From positions 1-45,522 of the forward strand of contig CADEDC010000050.1 of the NCBI GenBank assembly GCA_902825985.1: a DNA stretch of 45,522 nucleotides, read 5' to 3'. Positions 7,764 through 16,914 of the stretch are shown here, in pieces. Made by a program: the position numbers and the translations under genes. The first letter of the stretch is position 1. Each line of letters starts with the position of its first letter. Under the pieces are notes generated by a model. That model was not told where the DNA came from. It ran no database searches and worked only from the letters and a program-made list of their open reading frames with translations. The DNA is from an uncultured Acidobacteriota bacterium (GTDB taxonomy: Bacteria > Acidobacteriota > Vicinamibacteria > Vicinamibacterales > CAVVIG01).

Positions 7764-8243
7764 CTACGGCCGGTAGGCGACGACTTCGATCTCGACGAGG
7801 GCGCCGGCGGCGGCGAGCGCGGCCACCTGCATCGCACTGCGCGCCGGCTTGTTCGGCTGTTCGCTGGTGCCGAACCACTTCGTGTACGACGCCTGCAGGC
7901 CGGCGAAATCCAGTCGGTTGCCGAGCGCCGGATCGCCTACCAGGAAGACCTGCATCTTGACGACGTGACCCATGCCGAGTCCCTGCTCCTTGAGGATCGC
8001 GGCAATCTTCTCCAGTGCGCTCTGCGCCTGCTGCTGCGTGTTGCCGTAGACCGCCGGCTTGCCGTCGGCCGCCGGCGTGACCGGCGTCGGCAGCTGGCCG
8101 CTCACGTACAGGGTATTGCCGGCCCAGACGGCCGTGGCGATCGGCGACCGGTCGTTCTGAATGTGTTTCACCTGCGCCGCCGCGGGGGCACCGCTCAGGA
8201 CGAGGGTTGCCGCGAGGGCCGGGTAGAGATTCTTCAGCATCAT
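7764..8243 (-). CDS. Exported RidA (YjgF/UK114) family protein
   Basis: 159 residues: a signal peptide (MLKNLYPALAATLVLSGAPAAAQ) followed by a full RidA domain (AVWAGNTLYVSGQLP, QAQSALEKIAAILKEQG, VVKMQVFLVGD). The substrate-binding Arg is present in PARSAMQVAALAAAGALVEIEVVA. Cytoplasmic RidA hydrolyses reactive enamine/imine intermediates made by PLP enzymes; the exported location here means the substrate is probably different. SD AGGGAG sits 8 nt before the first of two ATGs. Downstream of it, on the minus strand, lie the amt promoter and amt. A regulatory link is not evident. Confidence 0.88.
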   Translation of the reverse strand: MMLKNLYPALAATLVLSGAPAAAQVKHIQNDRSPIATAVWAGNTLYVSGQLPTPVTPAADGKPAVYGNTQQQAQSALEKIAAILKEQGLGMGHVVKMQVFLVGDPALGNRLDFAGLQASYTKWFGTSEQPNKPARSAMQVAALAAAGALVEIEVVAYRP

Positions 8244-8485
8244 GCGTCACACTCCCTTTGCACCAGCCGGGACGGCCGTCAGCCGGCCGACCGGCGGGTC
8301 GAATGTTGACCAGTTCTATCACTCGGCGGGCTGAAAGTATCCGTCTCATTCCGCCCGTCCCCGACGGTTCGGACGGCGGCCGGCGCAGCAACCGTCGCGA
8401 CCCCGGGCAGCGACGACAACCATGTACGGACGCGGCCTGGAGACCGACAGGATTGTCGGTTGTCGTCGTCGCCGCCCGCCGGGTG

Positions 8486-8857
8486 TCAGGGTTGCGGTTC
8501 TCGCTCGCGACCTGTCCCGGAGGGCCGGGTGATCTCCGACAGGATGAGCGCCAGCGCCTCCGCCCGCTCGCCACGCTCGTCGGCCGGCGCGTCGGCCAGC
8601 CAGGTGATGGCGCCACGGATGGCGTCACCGGTCAGGCGCACCAGGCGGCCATCGTCGCCCTGCAATGTGGAGAGGACCTCGCTGACGATCCGTGCGGCGT
8701 CGCTGTCGTTCGCCGCCCGATCCCAGGCGATGAAAGCGGCGGCGAAGTCGTCCCCGGCGCCGCCCGTCCCGTACACGGCGAGGAGGCGCTCGAGCCGGGC
8801 GACGTGCATCGGCGACGTGGCGTAGCGGCGGAGAAACTCGTCCTGGACGGTGCTCAT
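8486..8857 (-). CDS. Small acidic helical protein behind the DMFase-like gene
   Basis: 123 residues, not recognised. The sequence is mostly helical and acidic (MSTVQDEFLRRYATSPMHVARLERLL, DDFAAAFIAWDRAAN, ITWLADAPADERGERAEALALILSEI), without signal peptide, cysteines or membrane segment. SD GAGGAGAC overlaps the stop of the upstream dimethylformamidase-like gene and the gap is 11 nt, so the two are very likely cotranslated. It does not resemble the known small subunit of N,N-dimethylformamidase as I remember that family, so calling it a subunit would be a guess. Because the large protein is Tat-exported and this one has no signal, hitch-hiker export or a cytoplasmic chaperone role are both conceivable. 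Confidence 0.7.
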   Translation of the reverse strand: MSTVQDEFLRRYATSPMHVARLERLLAVYGTGGAGDDFAAAFIAWDRAANDSDAARIVSEVLSTLQGDDGRLVRLTGDAIRGAITWLADAPADERGERAEALALILSEITRPSGTGREREPQP

Positions 8858-8868
8858 CTGGTGTCTCC

Positions 8869-11340
8869 TCACGCTTCGGCGGTCGGGCGAGCCGCCGGCG
8901 CCGGCCCCGGCAGCGGCTCGTCCGCGGCGAATCGCCGCAGCACGTTCTCGGTGATCCGGGACACCGAGTTCGTATAGCCGTTGAACGACAGCGCGCCGCA
9001 CCACGCGATCGAGCTCGTCGAGAAGACCGCGCCCCCGTGTGGGTACTCGAGATAGACCATGTCGGCGCGCACCAGCGGGTTGACCGTGCCACCCGGGTTG
9101 GCGCCGTTCGACGTATTGATCTGTTCGACGACGTGCTGATAGGCGTCGGAGTGGCCGTACGAGGAGGCCAGGATCAGCGTATGCGGCGGCGTGCCGATGG
9201 CGAAATCGGCGCGGTCGAGCTCGGAACCGGCGGCGCCGAACTCGAGCACCAGGGATGGGTGGTTGCCGATCAACTCGCTGGCGCCGATGCCGTCGAAGAT
9301 GAACGCCGCGCGCCGGTCGAAGCTGCCGGCGGCACGTTTGTACGGTGCGTTGCGATCGAAGCCCTGCGCCGTGAAGCCGACACCGAAGAACTGCTGCGGG
9401 GCCATGCCGCGGAACCGCCAGAGACCGCCCGGCTCCCCGGTGATTGAGTGATAGTGTTCGCCGGGCGCCCCCTGCCAGTGCTCGGTGCCGTCCCGGCGCC
9501 GCACCTCGATGTAGCGGCCGCTCGGATCCATCGGTGTCACCCAATAGAACCCGTTGCCACCCATGTACATCAGACGGCCGCCGCCCTCGAGATAGCGGCG
9601 GACGCCGGTGAGCATCTCGCTGGAGTAGTACTCCGGGTGCGTCGCCGTCATCACCACCCGGTACGGGGCGAAGAGCGCCGCCCCTTCGACGTGCAGATCC
9701 TCGTCGGTGAAGAAGTCGACGTCGAACTGCTTCTCGTGCAGCCAGTCGACGAGGTGGGTGTCGGCCATGAACTGCCACGGATTGTTGGTCGTGATTTTCG
9801 GCCGCATGTTGGTCAGTGGCCGCAGCCGTGAGGAGTAGCAGACGCCGCTGCCGTCCGAGTGACGCGAGTAGATGCTCAGGGGCCGGAACGCGCTCGTCCC
9901 GGTGCCGCCGTAGGCGAGGTAGCTGAACGTCGGAATGAGCAGCGCGATGCGGGCCGTGGTCGCGCCGCCGTGCCGCGGCCTGACGACGAACGGGACATAG
10001 TCTTCGGCCGTCGCCGTGCGGAGCCGCGCGGCGTACAGCCCGCTCGGCAACGCGTCCGGCACCGTATAGCTGAAGCCGGCCCGCCACTTCGCGTCGTCGA
10101 TGTCATCGTCGTGGAAGTAGATCGCACCGTACTGGTCCGGCGCGCGCGTGTAGTCCATCACGTCGGCGGTCCAGTTGTGGCCGGTGACCGCACGCATCGG
10201 CAGGTTGATGGCCGTGCCATCCAGCCGTCGGGCCGAGCGGTCGGTGACCTTGTCGCCGCCGATGTCGGCCGAGAAATCCCACGCCGCGACGGCGTCAGCG
10301 GGCGGCCGGCCTTCGCCGACGGCGCGGATCTCGGCGGCCGACAGTGCGCGGGAGAACAGCCGCGGCCCGTCGAGTTTGCCGTTGTAGTAGCCGCCCGGGC
10401 GATCGCCGCCGGCGCCGAGCGCCGCCATCAGGAGCGGCGCCCGGTTGGTCCCGAGCGCGGCGATGCCGACCCGACGTTCGGTCGTGAGGCGTGTCGGATC
10501 GAACGTGAACTGGTTGAGCGGGTCCTGGGTGAGAACGACGCGCCGGCTGGCGGCATCGAAGGAAACGGCGATGAAATACCACGACGTCGCGACACCCTGC
10601 GGACGTTGATTCATGCCCGGAATGGCCGGCACCCACGGGCGGAGCGCGACTTCGGCGGCGACCTTCTCGACGCGTCCCTCGGCATCCGCGAGCCAGAGCG
10701 CGAGGCGGCCGGTTTCGTCGATGACGACCGCGAACCCGCCGCGGCCGGGCGCCCACTTGGTGACGAGCCCTTCCGCACCGAGTCCGGCTCCCGGCCCCAG
10801 CCGCTGCGTCGTCGGCGCGATCCAGGCCGTGACCGTCAGGCTGCCCGTCAGCGCGAGGGCCGGATGGTCGGGCACCGTCACGTAGGATCCGAGTGGCAGG
10901 TCCTGATGGAAGCCGTCGTAGTCGCGGTTGATCGGCGAGTCCAGCACGACTTCCTTGATTCCCGGACCCCTCGGGTTGGCGTCGCCGTGCACCAGCCGCA
11001 CCAGGTCGCAGCGGTAGCGCGGCGCCTCGCTGCTGACCATGAACGTGATCGTCTGGCCCGGCTGGACTCGCAGTCGGTCGGCGTAGCCGACGACGCCGCG
11101 GGTGACGAGGTTGGCGGCGACCTCCTGCCGGATATTCATGTAGCCGGCGGAGTCGGGCAGCGCGCCGGGCGGGCCCGGGACCGCCCGGGCCGGCGGTGTC
11201 TGCGCCGCCGCACCCTCGCCGGATGTCGCCACCGTGGCCGCGACGCTGGTGACGCCGATGGTTTTCAGGAAGTTGCGTCGACTGACCTCGAGCCGCCGGA
11301 TTTTTACCGCGCTGGGGGTGTCGTCATCGTGTGGAGCCAT
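8869..11340 (-). CDS. Tat-exported N,N-dimethylformamidase large-subunit-like protein
   Basis: 823 residues. The N-terminus has a twin-arginine signal (SRRNFLKTIGVTSVAATVATS, residues 20-40). Residues about 150-340 form a LamG/concanavalin-like domain (VTAWIAPTTQR, WYFIAVSFDAASRRVVL, GKLDGPRLFSRALSAAEI). The C-terminal half is the glutaminase-like DMFase domain, with TFSYLAYGGTGTSA, YSRHSDGSGVCYSS and VVMTATHPEYYS (His568, Glu570). In Paracoccus DMFase the iron is held by two Tyr and one Glu; the Glu570 motif and nearby Tyr residues fit that site. The family hydrolyses N-substituted formamides, but the substrate here is unknown. Start at ATG 11340 (MAPHDDDTPS, SD GAGG). Followed by the 123-residue protein. 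Confidence 0.78.
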   Translation of the reverse strand: MAPHDDDTPSAVKIRRLEVSRRNFLKTIGVTSVAATVATSGEGAAAQTPPARAVPGPPGALPDSAGYMNIRQEVAANLVTRGVVGYADRLRVQPGQTITFMVSSEAPRYRCDLVRLVHGDANPRGPGIKEVVLDSPINRDYDGFHQDLPLGSYVTVPDHPALALTGSLTVTAWIAPTTQRLGPGAGLGAEGLVTKWAPGRGGFAVVIDETGRLALWLADAEGRVEKVAAEVALRPWVPAIPGMNQRPQGVATSWYFIAVSFDAASRRVVLTQDPLNQFTFDPTRLTTERRVGIAALGTNRAPLLMAALGAGGDRPGGYYNGKLDGPRLFSRALSAAEIRAVGEGRPPADAVAAWDFSADIGGDKVTDRSARRLDGTAINLPMRAVTGHNWTADVMDYTRAPDQYGAIYFHDDDIDDAKWRAGFSYTVPDALPSGLYAARLRTATAEDYVPFVVRPRHGGATTARIALLIPTFSYLAYGGTGTSAFRPLSIYSRHSDGSGVCYSSRLRPLTNMRPKITTNNPWQFMADTHLVDWLHEKQFDVDFFTDEDLHVEGAALFAPYRVVMTATHPEYYSSEMLTGVRRYLEGGGRLMYMGGNGFYWVTPMDPSGRYIEVRRRDGTEHWQGAPGEHYHSITGEPGGLWRFRGMAPQQFFGVGFTAQGFDRNAPYKRAAGSFDRRAAFIFDGIGASELIGNHPSLVLEFGAAGSELDRADFAIGTPPHTLILASSYGHSDAYQHVVEQINTSNGANPGGTVNPLVRADMVYLEYPHGGAVFSTSSIAWCGALSFNGYTNSVSRITENVLRRFAADEPLPGPAPAARPTAEA

Positions 11341-11459
11341 TCGAACCTCGCGATCGGAGGAGCCGTGCCCGCCAGAGTGTAGACCGAGCGGCGGCACGAG
11401 TGCCGGCCAATCGGCGGGCGGTCAGTCGACCGGGTGCGAGCGAGCCAGGCCCCGCCCTG

Positions 11460-14054
11460 TCAGCCGATCGGGCCGATACGACGCAGCCAGACGACCGGCT
11501 GTCGCCGCGTGCGCGACTCGGCGAGAGGCACGTCGAACTCGGCCATCCAGTCATTGTCGCCGTCGGCATCGATCAGCACCTGCTGGATGCGCCACGCATG
11601 GCGATCGGCGGACGCGGCGACGTGCGTGTGGCGGAGGTTCCGCCCTTCGGGATCGAGCCGCACAACGCCGGCGTGTGACGCGCGATAGCCGTCGAGCGCC
11701 ACGCGCAGCGGCTCCACCGTCCACACCGCCGCGTCCGGCGGCCCGCCCGACGGTTCGGGCCGGGACGGCGGCGCGTCGAGCGCGTCGAGCGCCGCGGCGT
11801 GGTCGGCGATCGACCAGGCGCGAAGGAACGTGAAGATCCGCGTCCGAATCGCCGCCGTGAAGGCTTTCGTGTCACGGGTGATGTCGGCGTCCAGTTCGTC
11901 GGCGCCCGGCGGTCGCAGCCCCTCACCCTGGTCGGCGGCGCGCGCCAGCGGCTGGTAGGACGGGTCGTGCATCCGCGCCCATTCGTCCTCGAGGCTGGAG
12001 TCCACCTGGCGAAGCAGCGTCCGCAGATAGAGCTCCATCTCGAGGACCTCATCGGTCTTCACGGTGTCCGGCACCGTCTGGCTGAGCACCTTGTAGACGC
12101 TGTGCAGGTGGCGCAGCAGCAACCCCTCCGAACGCTGCAACTCGTAGTCGTAGATGTACTCGGCGAACGAGCGGAACTGTTCGAACATCTCGCGGGCAAT
12201 CGACTTTGGCCGGATGTTCTCGGCCCCGACCCACGGATGCTTGTCGGCGAATGCGTTGAACGTGTCGTAGACGAACTCGCGGAGCGGCTTCGGGTACTCG
12301 AGCTTGTCCAGCTCCTCCAGCCGTTGCTCGTACTCGACACCGTCCGCCTTCATCTGCGCCACCGCGCGGTCCTTGAGGCGATCCAGCTGCTTGCGCAGGA
12401 TGAGCTCGGGATTCTCGAGGATCGACTCGACCAGCGTCAAGACGTCCAGCGCGTAGGCCGGCGCCTGCGGATCGAGCAGCGGCAGCGTCTCGAGCAGGTA
12501 GAGCGACAGCGTCTGGTCCATCGAGAAGTCGTCCTGCAGGTCGACGTTCACGCGGACCGTGGCGCCGAGCGGTGTGCGCGGGACGATCTCCACCACGCCG
12601 CGATTGACCAGCGCCCGGAACAGCTGCCAGCCGCGGCGGCGGAGCAGCGGCTTGGCGGTCTCCGGCTCGTGGCTGTCGCGAATCAACCGCTGCATCGCGG
12701 AGCAGCCGTCGTCGGGCCGGCTGAGGACGTTGAGCAGCATGCCGTGCGTCACCTGGAAGCGTGAGACCAACTGCTCAGGCCTGGCCGCGATCAGCCGCTT
12801 GAACGTATCGAGATCCCAGTTGACGAAGTTACGCTCCGGCGGCTTGCGTTTGACGATCTTGCGACCGTCGCGCGCCGCCTTCTCGCCCAGGCGGATGTTC
12901 TCGATGACGTGTTCCGGTGCCTGGACGACCACGTATCCGCGGTCGTCGAACCCCTTGCGTCCGGCCCGGCCGGCGATCTGGTGGAAGTCACGGGCGCTCA
13001 GGTGGGCCGTCTTCTGGCCGTCGAACTTGCAGAGCCGCGTGAACAGCACCGTCCGGATTGGGACGTTGATGCCGGCGCCGAGCGTGTCGGTACCGCAGAT
13101 GACCTTGAGCAGCCCGGTCTGGGCGAGCTGCTCGACGAGCACGCGATACTTCGGCAGCAGTCCCGCATGGTGCAGACCGATGCCGTGACGCAACCACTTG
13201 CGGATGTCGGCGCCGTACGGACTGCTGAACGAGAAGCCGGCCAGTCGCGAAGCGATCTCGGCCTTCTGCTCCTTCGTGCAGATCTTCAGGCTGGTGAAGT
13301 CCTGCGCGCTGCTCGCCGCATCGGCTTGCGTGAAGTGGACGACGTACACCGGCGTTTTCTGCTCGTCGACGAGTTTTTCGATGGTGTGGGCCAGCGGGAT
13401 CTCGGAGTAGGCGTAATCGAGCGGCACCGGCCGCGTGGCGGACTTGATGGTCACGGTCGGGCGGCCGTTCAGCCGGGTGATGGCGTCCTCGAAGAACCGG
13501 GTCTCTCCCAGCGTCGCCGACATCAGCAGGAACCGCGTCTGCGGCATCGTCAACAACGGTACCTGCCAGGCGCCGCCGCGGTCGCGATCGGCGTAATAGT
13601 GGAATTCGTCCATCACGACGTCGGCGACGTTCGCCTCCCGGCCCTCCCGGAGCGCGATGTTCGACAGGACCTCGGCGGTGCAGCACAGAATGGGTGCCGT
13701 CCGGTTGACCGATGCATCGCCGGTCGACAGCCCGACGAGATCGGGACCGAACTCACGGCACAGGGCCATCCACTTCTCGTTGACCAGCGCCTTGATCGGA
13801 CAGGTGTAGACGGCCCGCTGGCCGCGCGCCAGCGCCGCGAACAGCATCGCGGACGCCACCAGGGACTTCCCCGACCCGGTCGGCGTATTGAGGATGACGT
13901 TCTTGCCCTCGAGCAGCTCGAGGACGGCTTCCTCCTGGGCCGGGTAGAGGGTCAACCGTCGGCTGGCGGTGTAGTCGAGGAAGCGGGTGAGCAGAACCTC
14001 GCTTGTCGGATCCCACTGGGCATCCGGCAGCAGGTCGCCGAGGGAGGCGGTCAT
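11460..14054 (-). CDS. DEAD/DEAH-box helicase with DUF3516 C-terminal region
   Basis: 864 residues, superfamily 2 helicase of the Ski2-like type. Motif I is TPTGSGKS (Lys63), Ia [21 protein letters not shown] (149-152, DEFH), III LMSATLG and [14 protein letters not shown]. The second half (from about 430) has no helicase motif and matches the layout of the DUF3516 region found in actinobacterial and other homologues, with long helical stretches ([32 protein letters not shown]). An RNA- or DNA-unwinding role in repair or RNA processing is expected; the biological substrate is not known. It begins 137 nt after the flavoprotein gene on the same strand; no clear Shine-Dalgarno is present. Confidence 0.92.
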   Translation of the reverse strand: MTASLGDLLPDAQWDPTSEVLLTRFLDYTASRRLTLYPAQEEAVLELLEGKNVILNTPTGSGKSLVASAMLFAALARGQRAVYTCPIKALVNEKWMALCREFGPDLVGLSTGDASVNRTAPILCCTAEVLSNIALREGREANVADVVMDEFHYYADRDRGGAWQVPLLTMPQTRFLLMSATLGETRFFEDAITRLNGRPTVTIKSATRPVPLDYAYSEIPLAHTIEKLVDEQKTPVYVVHFTQADAASSAQDFTSLKICTKEQKAEIASRLAGFSFSSPYGADIRKWLRHGIGLHHAGLLPKYRVLVEQLAQTGLLKVICGTDTLGAGINVPIRTVLFTRLCKFDGQKTAHLSARDFHQIAGRAGRKGFDDRGYVVVQAPEHVIENIRLGEKAARDGRKIVKRKPPERNFVNWDLDTFKRLIAARPEQLVSRFQVTHGMLLNVLSRPDDGCSAMQRLIRDSHEPETAKPLLRRRGWQLFRALVNRGVVEIVPRTPLGATVRVNVDLQDDFSMDQTLSLYLLETLPLLDPQAPAYALDVLTLVESILENPELILRKQLDRLKDRAVAQMKADGVEYEQRLEELDKLEYPKPLREFVYDTFNAFADKHPWVGAENIRPKSIAREMFEQFRSFAEYIYDYELQRSEGLLLRHLHSVYKVLSQTVPDTVKTDEVLEMELYLRTLLRQVDSSLEDEWARMHDPSYQPLARAADQGEGLRPPGADELDADITRDTKAFTAAIRTRIFTFLRAWSIADHAAALDALDAPPSRPEPSGGPPDAAVWTVEPLRVALDGYRASHAGVVRLDPEGRNLRHTHVAASADRHAWRIQQVLIDADGDNDWMAEFDVPLAESRTRRQPVVWLRRIGPIG

Positions 14055-14191
14055 CGTTCTCTAGTTCTACTTCATGCCGGGGCCGATCGCGACAGCGGGG
14101 ACCGGAACGACCGCGCGGTCGGCGTCTGCGCGCACCGCCCCACGGGCTCGTCTCGGCACGCGTCCGAGGCAACGGGCGCGCGCTCGTGATT

Positions 14192-14917
14192 CTATCGGCC
14201 ATCTTGAGGCGGCGGATCCTTGTAGTACTGCTCCCGGTGAATCGGGCAGACGCCGATCGCCCGGATCAGCGCCACGACGGACGCGATCATCGCGCTGCCA
14301 CCGCAGACGTAGACCGCGAGGTCGTCGACGTTCGTGACCTGCTCCTCGATCAAACGCTGGACACGACCCCGGGTACCGTCCCAGGGGTCGGCCGGCTGCG
14401 ACAGCGTGATGACCGGGGTGAACTCGGGATGCCGGGCGGCCAGCGCCGCGAGTTCGTCCTGAAAGTACAGGTCGCGTTCGCTGCGCAGCCCCCAGTACAG
14501 CGTCACCGGAGTCGGGCTCGGCAGCCGCGCGGCCAGCATCGACCGGATTGGCGCGATCCCGGTGCCGGTTGCGACGAACAGCAACCGGCGATCGGCGTAG
14601 TCGCGCAACACGAAGGTGCCGGCCGGGCCGCGAAATGTCACCTCGTCGCCGACGTCGAGCGAGAAGAGGAACCCCGATCCGGGCCCGCCTGGCACCCGGT
14701 TCAACAGCAGTTCGATGGCGTCCGTACGTGCGGGCGGCGAGACGATGGAGTAGGGACGGGTCAGGCGATGAGGCAGGCCCGGCTGGTCGACGGAGAACGA
14801 GACGAACTGTCCCGGTTCGAACTCGATCGCCGGCGGGGCCAGCAGGTCCAGCTGAATCAGCCGGACATCGTGAGTGAGGTCGGTGGCCCGCGAGACCCGT
14901 GCTGTGTACGTGTTCAT
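14192..14917 (-). CDS. Ferredoxin-NADP reductase-like flavoprotein
   Basis: 241 residues. FAD-binding barrel at residues 1-100 with RLTRPYSIVSPP and GGPGSGFL, then the NAD(P)-binding domain with VATGTGIAPIRSML, VTLYWGLRSERDLYF and YVCGGSAMI. The fold is that of ferredoxin/flavodoxin-NADP reductases or reductase components of oxygenases. No iron-sulfur domain is fused, so it must pass electrons to a separate partner, none of which is encoded beside it. ATG at 14917 follows a weak TAGAGA hexamer by 6 nt and lacks a clear Shine-Dalgarno. The neighbouring helicase gene downstream is probably functionally unrelated. Confidence 0.9.
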   Translation of the reverse strand: MNTYTARVSRATDLTHDVRLIQLDLLAPPAIEFEPGQFVSFSVDQPGLPHRLTRPYSIVSPPARTDAIELLLNRVPGGPGSGFLFSLDVGDEVTFRGPAGTFVLRDYADRRLLFVATGTGIAPIRSMLAARLPSPTPVTLYWGLRSERDLYFQDELAALAARHPEFTPVITLSQPADPWDGTRGRVQRLIEEQVTNVDDLAVYVCGGSAMIASVVALIRAIGVCPIHREQYYKDPPPQDGR

Positions 14918-15108
14918 CGACCGTCTCTACGTCCATCCTGCTCTACGGCCGCGCCACTGTGCAAACGCGGTCTGCCGGCAGAGCTGCAACCGGGCCGGAC
15001 GTGCTGGATCCGCATCCGCGTCCCGCATGACGCGCCATCGGCACCATCGACCGTTCGCAGGACCCGCGGGCCGTCGCCGGCCAAAACCGGCTACGCTGGG
15101 ACTGATTC

Positions 15109-16194
15109 ATGAACGCCATCCCTGCTCGCGCCGCCGCTCTCGTCGTCTTGATCCCGGCGTTCCTTGCGGTCGCCCCGGCTCACGGACAGCGTCCGCCGTT
15201 CACGATCGCCGGCCAGTCGATCGGCGCCGGTACGCGGCTCGATCTCGACCTGCCGGTGGCCGCCGGCGCGTCTGACCCGGCGACCCGGATTCCCGTCACC
15301 GTCTTCCATGGCCGCACGGCCGGCCCCGTGCTCGCCTTGACGGTCGGCGTGCACGGGTTCGAGTTCCCGCCCATTCTTGCCGGGCAGCGGCTGTTGTCGC
15401 GAATCGACCCGGCGACGTTGAGCGGCACGGTGATCCTCGTGCGCATCGCCCACCTGGCGGCGTTCGAGCACCGAGTACCTTACGTCAACCCGTTCGATCG
15501 CCAGAACCTGAACCGCGTCTTCCCCGGCCGGGTGGACGGCAGCCAGAGCGAACGGATTGCCTGGGTGTTGACGACGGAGGTGATGCGGCGCTGCGACGTG
15601 CACGTCGAACTGCATGGCGGGGACGGGGCGGAGTGGCTCGAGCCATTCGTCGGAATCTACGGTGGCGTCCGGGCGGCCGCGCAGTACGACATGTCGCGGC
15701 GCATGGGGCTGGCATTCGGCTTCCCGAACGTCATCAAGTATTCGATGGATACGGCGGCGCAAGTGGATGGTGGCCGCTCGCTGAACCGTCAGGCGGTGGC
15801 CGACGGCAAACCGACGATCCTCGTCGAGATCGGCGAGAACGGCCGCCGCGACGACCTGTACATCACCGCCATCGTGACCGGCGTCGAGAACCTGCTCCGA
15901 ACGCTGCGGATGGTCGCCGGCGCACCCGCAGCGCCGCGCGCTGACACCCGCTGGTTCAACGGCACGGCCGATCCGGCGAGCACGGTGAGCGGCATCTTTT
16001 CGCCGGTTGCCGCCCGGGGCCGGCCGGTGACGTCGGGCGAGCTGATTGGCATTGTCACCGACTACGCCGGCCGCGAACTGCAGCGCATCACGTCGCCCGT
16101 TGATGGGTATGCCCTGTATGGGCTCGCGGGTCCGCCCGTCCGCGCCGGGGAGGCGGTAATCACGATCGGGCTGCCGGCACCTGGACCGCTGTGA
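15109..16194 (+). CDS. Exported aspartoacylase/succinylglutamate desuccinylase-family hydrolase
   Basis: 361 residues with a signal peptide (ALVVLIPAFLAVAPAHG). The zinc-peptidase fold of the AstE/AspA family is shown by the ligands His82 and Glu85 (GVHGFEF), His169 (VELHGG) and the probable catalytic Glu240 (LVEIGENG). DRQNLNRVFPG is the typical substrate-binding block. A C-terminal beta domain (about 270-361: GIFSPVAARGRPVTSGELIGIV, SPVDGYAL) is as in the family. It should deacylate an amino acid or peptide-like substrate in the periplasm; the substrate cannot be read from context. ATG 15109 comes 11 nt after a TACGCT hexamer. Confidence 0.85.
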   Translation: MNAIPARAAALVVLIPAFLAVAPAHGQRPPFTIAGQSIGAGTRLDLDLPVAAGASDPATRIPVTVFHGRTAGPVLALTVGVHGFEFPPILAGQRLLSRIDPATLSGTVILVRIAHLAAFEHRVPYVNPFDRQNLNRVFPGRVDGSQSERIAWVLTTEVMRRCDVHVELHGGDGAEWLEPFVGIYGGVRAAAQYDMSRRMGLAFGFPNVIKYSMDTAAQVDGGRSLNRQAVADGKPTILVEIGENGRRDDLYITAIVTGVENLLRTLRMVAGAPAAPRADTRWFNGTADPASTVSGIFSPVAARGRPVTSGELIGIVTDYAGRELQRITSPVDGYALYGLAGPPVRAGEAVITIGLPAPGPL

Positions 16195-16341
16195 GGCTGC
16201 CCTCACCAGCCGACGATCTCATCCCTCGCCGGACCGCCGCCACCGCCGGCGCATCAGCCGCCGCCGGATGCTGAGTCACGGCTCCATCGCGACCGCCGCC
16301 GTGGGCTGACCGCGGCTGGAGCGAGCGTCCAGGTGAGCTGC

Positions 16342-16347
16342 TATACT
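16342..16347 (+). promoter_or_regulatory. -10 element at the head of the copper cluster
   Basis: TATACT followed by six bases (CCAACC) and ATG 16354, so the predicted transcript starts at or next to the start codon. There is no Shine-Dalgarno and no good -35. The 159 nt between the previous gene and this start contain nothing else recognisable. Confidence 0.5.
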
Positions 16348-16353
16348 CCAACC

Positions 16354-16800
16354 ATGCAGGTCGCCACGACGGTGCGGGCCGTCGCGTTCGTCATGCTGAG
16401 CATGCTCGTCGGCGGACCGGTTGCGGCGACGGCCTGTGAGCTGCGGTGTTTCCGGCACGAATCTCCGCCGGCCGCGGCTGCCCCCGCAACTCCGGCTCCG
16501 CACCAGCATCACCAGCACGCAGCTTCGCCAGCGGCCATGCCGGCCGGGTCTGACGCTCGTAGTGCCGATGGCCAGGTGATGGCGGCGGCGATCGTGCCCC
16601 GGCACTGTTGCGCCACCACGGTCGCGGCCCCGCCAGCCCGCTTCATGGCGACGCCCGTGGGGACGGAACAGCGTCAGCTCGCGGTGCTGACTCACGCCTT
16701 GCCGCCTGCGGCCGCTGACGTGGCGGCGGCACGGGTCCCGGTCGCTCGCAGCCGCCTCGTGATTCCGCCTCACCGACCACTGTCGGTCCTCCGCATCTGA
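16354..16800 (+). CDS. Secreted His-rich small protein of the copper cluster
   Basis: 148 residues, no named family recognised. A signal peptide (MQVATTVRAVAFVMLSMLVGGPVAATA) is followed by CELRC, a Pro/Ala stretch with HQHHQHA, and later PRHCCATT. Cys and His placement suggests a periplasmic metal-binding protein, and the position directly before copA and copB points to copper. An in-frame ATG at 16333 would add seven residues before the signal; I prefer 16354 because of the -10 hexamer 6 nt upstream and the better signal peptide. Start and function are inferences; the existence of the gene is fairly secure from its signal peptide and context. Confidence 0.65.
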   Translation: MQVATTVRAVAFVMLSMLVGGPVAATACELRCFRHESPPAAAAPATPAPHQHHQHAASPAAMPAGSDARSADGQVMAAAIVPRHCCATTVAAPPARFMATPVGTEQRQLAVLTHALPPAAADVAAARVPVARSRLVIPPHRPLSVLRI

Positions 16801-16812
16801 TCCGCGACCCGA

Positions 16813-16854
16813 TCTGCGTTGACGCAGAGCTCGTCCGGCCTTCGCCGGCCGGAC
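16813..16854. other. Two hairpins in the leader of copA
   Basis: TCTGCG-TTGA-CGCAGA (16813-16828) and GTCCGGC-CTTCGCCG-GCCGGAC (16833-16854) are perfect inverted repeats in the 114-nt gap between the His-rich protein and copA. They could be an operator, an mRNA stability element or an attenuator. There is no T-tract. Confidence 0.4.
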
Positions 16855-16914
16855 CGGGTGCTCTGTCGTTCGGGTCTGCCCGGCACCCGTGTCGGGTGCG
16901 GTCACGAGGTTCAC

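Noticed and set aside
7459-7776. 105-codon open frame upstream of amt
   Set aside because: It crosses the sigma-54 promoter and overlaps the end of the RidA gene on the other strand; no family resemblance or Shine-Dalgarno.
8486-8857. Assignment as dimethylformamidase small subunit DmfA1
   Set aside because: The sequence lacks the features I recall for that subunit, and it lies downstream rather than upstream of the large-subunit gene.
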